DNA of 64,000 nt from Gammaproteobacteria bacterium (GTDB lineage: Bacteria; Pseudomonadota; Gammaproteobacteria; Pseudomonadales; Azotimanducaceae), in assembly GCA_028821515.1 (NCBI GenBank), contig JAPPGA010000019.1:1-64000 (forward strand), in the 5' to 3' direction. The translations under genes and the position numbers were made by a program. The notes beneath the pieces are model-generated. The model did not search any database. It was not told the DNA's origin and saw only the letters and a list, made by a program, of their open reading frames with translations. Below are positions 61,214 to 64,000 of the stretch, piece after piece. The number at the start of each line of letters is the position of its first letter. The stretch's first letter is position 1.

Positions 61214-61249
61214 CTGTTTCGCGCTCCTTGATTCCATTTTAGCGCCATG
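61211..61249 (-). CDS. Possible 12-codon minicistron before the amidohydrolase gene
   Basis: ATG at 61247-61249 (minus strand) encodes MALKWNQGARNR, and the TGA overlaps the amidohydrolase ATG (ATGA). Its first bases lie in the 18-nt block shared with positions 25-42, where the same start ATGGCGCT occurs. It may be a leader peptide or a coupling device, but could be fortuitous. Confidence 0.25.
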
Positions 61250-61333
61250 AAATCCGTCACCCTGGGGATGCGCCGTGTTTCCCGGGGATGGTTGTCTTTC
61301 GCGGAGCATTGCGACCTGAGTATGCTTGCTCTC

Positions 61334-62638
61334 ATGCCTGCGACCATTCTGAAACCGCGCTATCTCTTGCCGATTGCACCTGACGGCGTGCAGGAGGGTG
61401 CCGGCGTCGCCGTCGAAGACGGCCGCATCGCGGCGGTGGAACCTTTCGCGGCACTCGGCGGACGTTTCCCGGAAGCCGAGACGATCGAATTGGACTCGCA
61501 CGTGTTGATGCCGGGACTGGTCAATGCCCACGGCCATCTCGCGATGTCGCTGATGCGCGGCCTTGCTGGCTCCCAGCCACTTGATGCGTGGCTGAACGAG
61601 ATCGTATGGCCGCTTGAGAAACGCATCGTCGATCGCGATTTCGTCGCCGACGGGACGGGATTGGCGCTGGCGGAAATGATCGCCTCGGGCACGACCTGCG
61701 CCAGCGATCACTACTGGTACCCCGAGGTTGCCGCTGAAGCGGCGGTGCGGGCGGGCTTTCGTCTCCAGTTGGCAGTCCCGGTGGTCGACTCGCCGAGCGC
61801 CGGACTGCGGGATGTCGACGAGTGCATACACCGCGGCGTCGAGTTGCACGACCGGTATCGGGACGAGGAACTGATCAAGGTCGCCTTCGGTCCGCACTCG
61901 TGCTACGCGGTGGATCTAAAGGCGCTGAAAACGGTGCAGACGCTGGCGGACGAAATCGGCGCGGACCTGCACATGCATCTGCACGAAACCGAGGCCGAGG
62001 TGGCCGGCGCGAGGGCGCGCCACGGCATCTCCTGGATCCGCGTGCTGTCTGAGATGGGAATGATCACGCCGAGCCTCCAGGCGGTGCACATGACCCAGCT
62101 CGACGATGGCGAGATCGACTGCATCGCGCGCGGCGGCGTCCGGGTGATCCATTGCCCGCATTCGAACCTGTTGCTCGCTAGCGGCCGGTGCCGCGTCGGC
62201 GACCTGAAACGCGCGGGCGTCATCGTGGGACTCGGTACGGATGGTGCGGCTTCCAACAACTCCCTCGACATGTTCCAGGAGATGCGGACCGCGATGCTGG
62301 CGTGGAAGTCCGCCGCCGGCGACGCGGCCGTGGCGCCAGCGGCTGAAATGCTGAAGATGGCGACGCTGGACGGGGCGCGCGCGTTGGGGCTTGGGGAGGA
62401 GATCGGCTCCATCGAGCAGGGGAAGTCAGCCGACCTCATTGCGGTGGATTTTCAGCATCCGGCGCTGCAGCCGGTGCACGACGTGCGAGAGCACCTGGTG
62501 CACACTCAGGCCGGGCACCACGTGAGCCATGTCTGGGTGGCGGGCCGATGCCTTTATGGCCAGGGACGTTTCAACACGCTCGACATCGAACGGGTGATGG
62601 CCCGGGCGCAGGAGTGGCCCGAAAGGATGCAGGCATGA
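61334..62638 (+). CDS. mtaD: 5-methylthioadenosine/S-adenosylhomocysteine deaminase
   Basis: 434 aa from ATG 61334, giving the usual MPATILKPRYLLPIAPDG start; ATG 61322 and the far 61247 are alternatives. It is an amidohydrolase-superfamily deaminase of the TRZ/ATZ type acting on adenosine derivatives. GLVNAHGHLAMSLMRGLAG holds the first metal His pair, HMHLHETEAEV another, VIHCPHSNLLLASG a third, and LGTDGAASNNSLDMF the Asp. In Pseudomonas it precedes ubiG, and here the two overlap by 4 nt. Confidence 0.93.
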   Translation: MPATILKPRYLLPIAPDGVQEGAGVAVEDGRIAAVEPFAALGGRFPEAETIELDSHVLMPGLVNAHGHLAMSLMRGLAGSQPLDAWLNEIVWPLEKRIVDRDFVADGTGLALAEMIASGTTCASDHYWYPEVAAEAAVRAGFRLQLAVPVVDSPSAGLRDVDECIHRGVELHDRYRDEELIKVAFGPHSCYAVDLKALKTVQTLADEIGADLHMHLHETEAEVAGARARHGISWIRVLSEMGMITPSLQAVHMTQLDDGEIDCIARGGVRVIHCPHSNLLLASGRCRVGDLKRAGVIVGLGTDGAASNNSLDMFQEMRTAMLAWKSAAGDAAVAPAAEMLKMATLDGARALGLGEEIGSIEQGKSADLIAVDFQHPALQPVHDVREHLVHTQAGHHVSHVWVAGRCLYGQGRFNTLDIERVMARAQEWPERMQA

Positions 62639-63348
62639 CCGCCCCTCCAAACGTCGACCCGGCGGAGATCGCCAAGTTCGAGGCGCTGGCACACCGCTGG
62701 TGGGATCCGGACGGCGACTTCAAGGCGCTGCACGACATCAATCCCCTGCGCGTCGGGTACCTCGAGAATCGATGCTCGCTGTCGGGCGCCAGGGTCGTTG
62801 ACGTGGGCTGCGGCGGCGGAATCCTGACGGAGAGCCTGGCCGCGCTCGGCGCCGATGTCACGGGGATCGACGTGGCCCAGGGACCGCTTGCGGTCGCGCA
62901 ACTGCACGCGATCGAGGCTGGCGTCGAGGACGAAATCCGCTACCTGGCGGCCTCGCCCGAGGCCTTCGTGGAAGAGGAGCGTGAGGCATTCGCGGTCGTG
63001 ACATGCCTCGAGATGCTCGAACATGTTCCGGACATGGCTTCCACGGTGCGCGCCCTGGCAGACCTAGTGGTGCCGGGCGGGGACGTCGTGATGTCCACGA
63101 TCAACCGCAACCCGAAGGCGTATGCGCTTGCCGTGGTGGGCGCCGAGTACGTCCTGGGGTTGCTGCCCCGGGGAACCCACGACTACGCGAAGTTCATCCG
63201 TCCGGCGGAGTTGGCCAAGGCCGTCCGAAATGCCGGCTTGGAACTCGTCGCGATCGACGGCATGCGCTACAACCCGTTTACACGGCGTTGCACGCTGACG
63301 CGGGACGTGGACGTGAACTACCTGCTCCACGCGCGAAAACCGGGTTAA
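62635..63348 (+). CDS. ubiG: Ubiquinone biosynthesis O-methyltransferase UbiG
   Basis: 237 aa from ATG 62635. UbiG carries out both O-methylations in ubiquinone synthesis. The start VDPAEIAKFEALAHRWWDPDGDFKALHDINPLR is diagnostic, and the SAM motif is VVDVGCGGGILTESLA. CLEMLEHVPD and the C-terminal YNPFTRRCTLTRDVDVNYLLHARK complete it. The ATG overlaps the mtaD TGA by 4 nt. Confidence 0.96.
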   Translation: MTAPPNVDPAEIAKFEALAHRWWDPDGDFKALHDINPLRVGYLENRCSLSGARVVDVGCGGGILTESLAALGADVTGIDVAQGPLAVAQLHAIEAGVEDEIRYLAASPEAFVEEEREAFAVVTCLEMLEHVPDMASTVRALADLVVPGGDVVMSTINRNPKAYALAVVGAEYVLGLLPRGTHDYAKFIRPAELAKAVRNAGLELVAIDGMRYNPFTRRCTLTRDVDVNYLLHARKPG

Positions 63349-63351
63349 GGG

Positions 63352-64000
63352 TCACGCCTGTACCGGTAGTTCGGGGTACGGGATCAGCAGCGAGCGTGAA
63401 GACCCTTCGCGAGATGTCGCCGGCTGCGTGATGGGCAGGCGCAGCAGACCGTAAAGCGTTGCCAGGTCTTCCGGACCCATCTCGGCGAACTGCCCGCGCC
63501 TGAGCCATGAAGGCAGCACGACAGGCCCGTAACGTACCCGCTTGAGTCGCGAGACCCTGCGTCCCTGGCTTGCAAACAGATCGCGAACTTCGTGGTTCCG
63601 CCCTTCCATGAGCACCACGTGATACCAGTGGTTGCGGCCGCTGCCGTCGTAGTAGCGCACGTCAGAGAATCGGCGGGTTTCGCCGTCGATATCCACCCCC
63701 GTCAACAGGCGCTCGATGTCTTCGGGGGAAAGCTCACCGTTGACGCGAACAGCGTATTCGCGGTCGATCCCCGTCGAGGGGTGCGTCAGACGGTGCGCCA
63801 AAGTGCCGTCGGTGGTCAACAGGAGTAGCCCGCCGGAATTGATGTCGAGCCGTCCCACGTTCAGCCATCGCCCCTGGTGGACGCCGGGCAATGCGTCAAA
63901 CACGGTCTCGCGGCCCTGCGGGTCCCGGCGGGTGCAGATGACGCCCTCGCGCTTGTTCATGACCAGTACGCGGGCGGCCTGCGTGTCTCGAAGAACGAGC
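63352..64000 (-). CDS. rluB: Pseudouridine synthase RluB-like, 5' end cut by the window edge
   Basis: The frame stays open to the right edge: upstream of an internal Met at 63960 it continues as LVLRDTQAARVLV, so about the first part (S4 domain) lies outside the window. The catalytic Asp is in VGRLDINSGGLLLLTTDG, and REGVICTRRDPQGRETVFDALP is typical of RluB/RsuA enzymes. EGRNHEVRDLFASQG matches the family. It pseudouridylates rRNA (23S U2605 if RluB); the choice of RluB over RsuA/RluE rests on sequence feel. It ends 3 nt from ubiG, convergent. Confidence 0.88.
   Translation of the reverse strand, partial: LVLRDTQAARVLVMNKREGVICTRRDPQGRETVFDALPGVHQGRWLNVGRLDINSGGLLLLTTDGTLAHRLTHPSTGIDREYAVRVNGELSPEDIERLLTGVDIDGETRRFSDVRYYDGSGRNHWYHVVLMEGRNHEVRDLFASQGRRVSRLKRVRYGPVVLPSWLRRGQFAEMGPEDLATLYGLLRLPITQPATSREGSSRSLLIPYPELPVQA

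Noticed and set aside
1-64000. CRISPR array, rRNA operon, transposase or integrase
   Set aside because: No regularly spaced direct repeats, rRNA-like sequence or mobile-element protein was found on either strand.

Overview
The window is high-GC DNA with no rRNA, tRNA, CRISPR array, transposase or prophage gene that I can see. Two blocks have the gene order of Pseudomonas-type Gammaproteobacteria. One is coaD-rsmD-ftsY-ftsE-ftsX ... rpoH-trmB-hemW-rdgB-DUF4426-metW-metX-yggT-proC-yggS-pilT. The other is ihfB-rpsA-cmk-tyrA-hisC-pheA-serC-gyrA ... mtaD-ubiG. Two Na+/H+ antiporters (NhaA, NhaD), a sodium:solute symporter, three PhyH dioxygenases, a large CoA-transferase and a DUF3604 protein point to a heterotrophic, probably marine, member of that class. 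The species cannot be named from the sequence.

Layout. 0.2-2.0 kb: aldo/keto reductase and an alpha/beta hydrolase. 2.0-6.6 kb: coaD, rsmD, ftsYEX and an orphan polysaccharide-type ABC ATPase. 6.6-9.9 kb: M1 aminopeptidase and an orphan rfbC. 10-18.9 kb: rpoH behind a CIRCE-like operator, trmB, then the minus-strand chain yggS-proC-yggT-metX-metW-DUF4426-rdgB-hemW, and pilT. 18.9-21.7 kb: GrpB-family protein, argF and argD. 21.9-32.8 kb: transporters and catabolic enzymes (SSS symporter, NhaA, PatB/MalY-type lyase, enoyl-CoA hydratase, a secreted protein of possible ChaN/EreA-like fold, acetolactate-synthase-type TPP enzyme, NhaD, PLP dehydratase). 33.0-34.5 kb: cytochrome b561, cytochrome c' and LapA. 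34.5-44.1 kb: the ihfB-to-gyrA operon. 44.3-61.2 kb: an accessory stretch between gyrA and mtaD. It holds an LLM monooxygenase, a toxin-antitoxin-like pair, a double CoA-transferase, an oxidoreductase, a membrane Mrr-like nuclease, decayed antitoxin genes, an SCP2-like protein, DUF3604, and a lysine-catabolic unit flanked by PhyH genes. 61.3-64 kb: mtaD, ubiG and the start-truncated rluB.

How the genes work together. FtsE and FtsX form the divisome ABC complex. MetX and MetW make and support O-acylhomoserine for methionine synthesis. ArgF and ArgD act in arginine synthesis. PheA, TyrA, HisC and SerC supply aromatic amino acids, histidine and serine. The saccharopine dehydrogenase and alpha-aminoadipate semialdehyde dehydrogenase form a lysine-degradation step pair, with a divergent Lrp/AsnC regulator.

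Most unusual points: (1) a dispersed repeat of about 90 bp that is inserted in frame in pilT, forms the C-terminus of argF, and has a truncated third copy before the cytochrome b561 gene; (2) a CIRCE-like operator upstream of rpoH; (3) a promoter, terminator hairpin and branched structure in the argD leader; (4) a palindrome-controlled HTH/nucleotidyltransferase pair, with decayed antitoxin genes 5 kb away; (5) two PhyH paralogs bracketing a lysine-catabolic divergon; (6) an alpha/beta hydrolase whose nucleophile serine is alanine.
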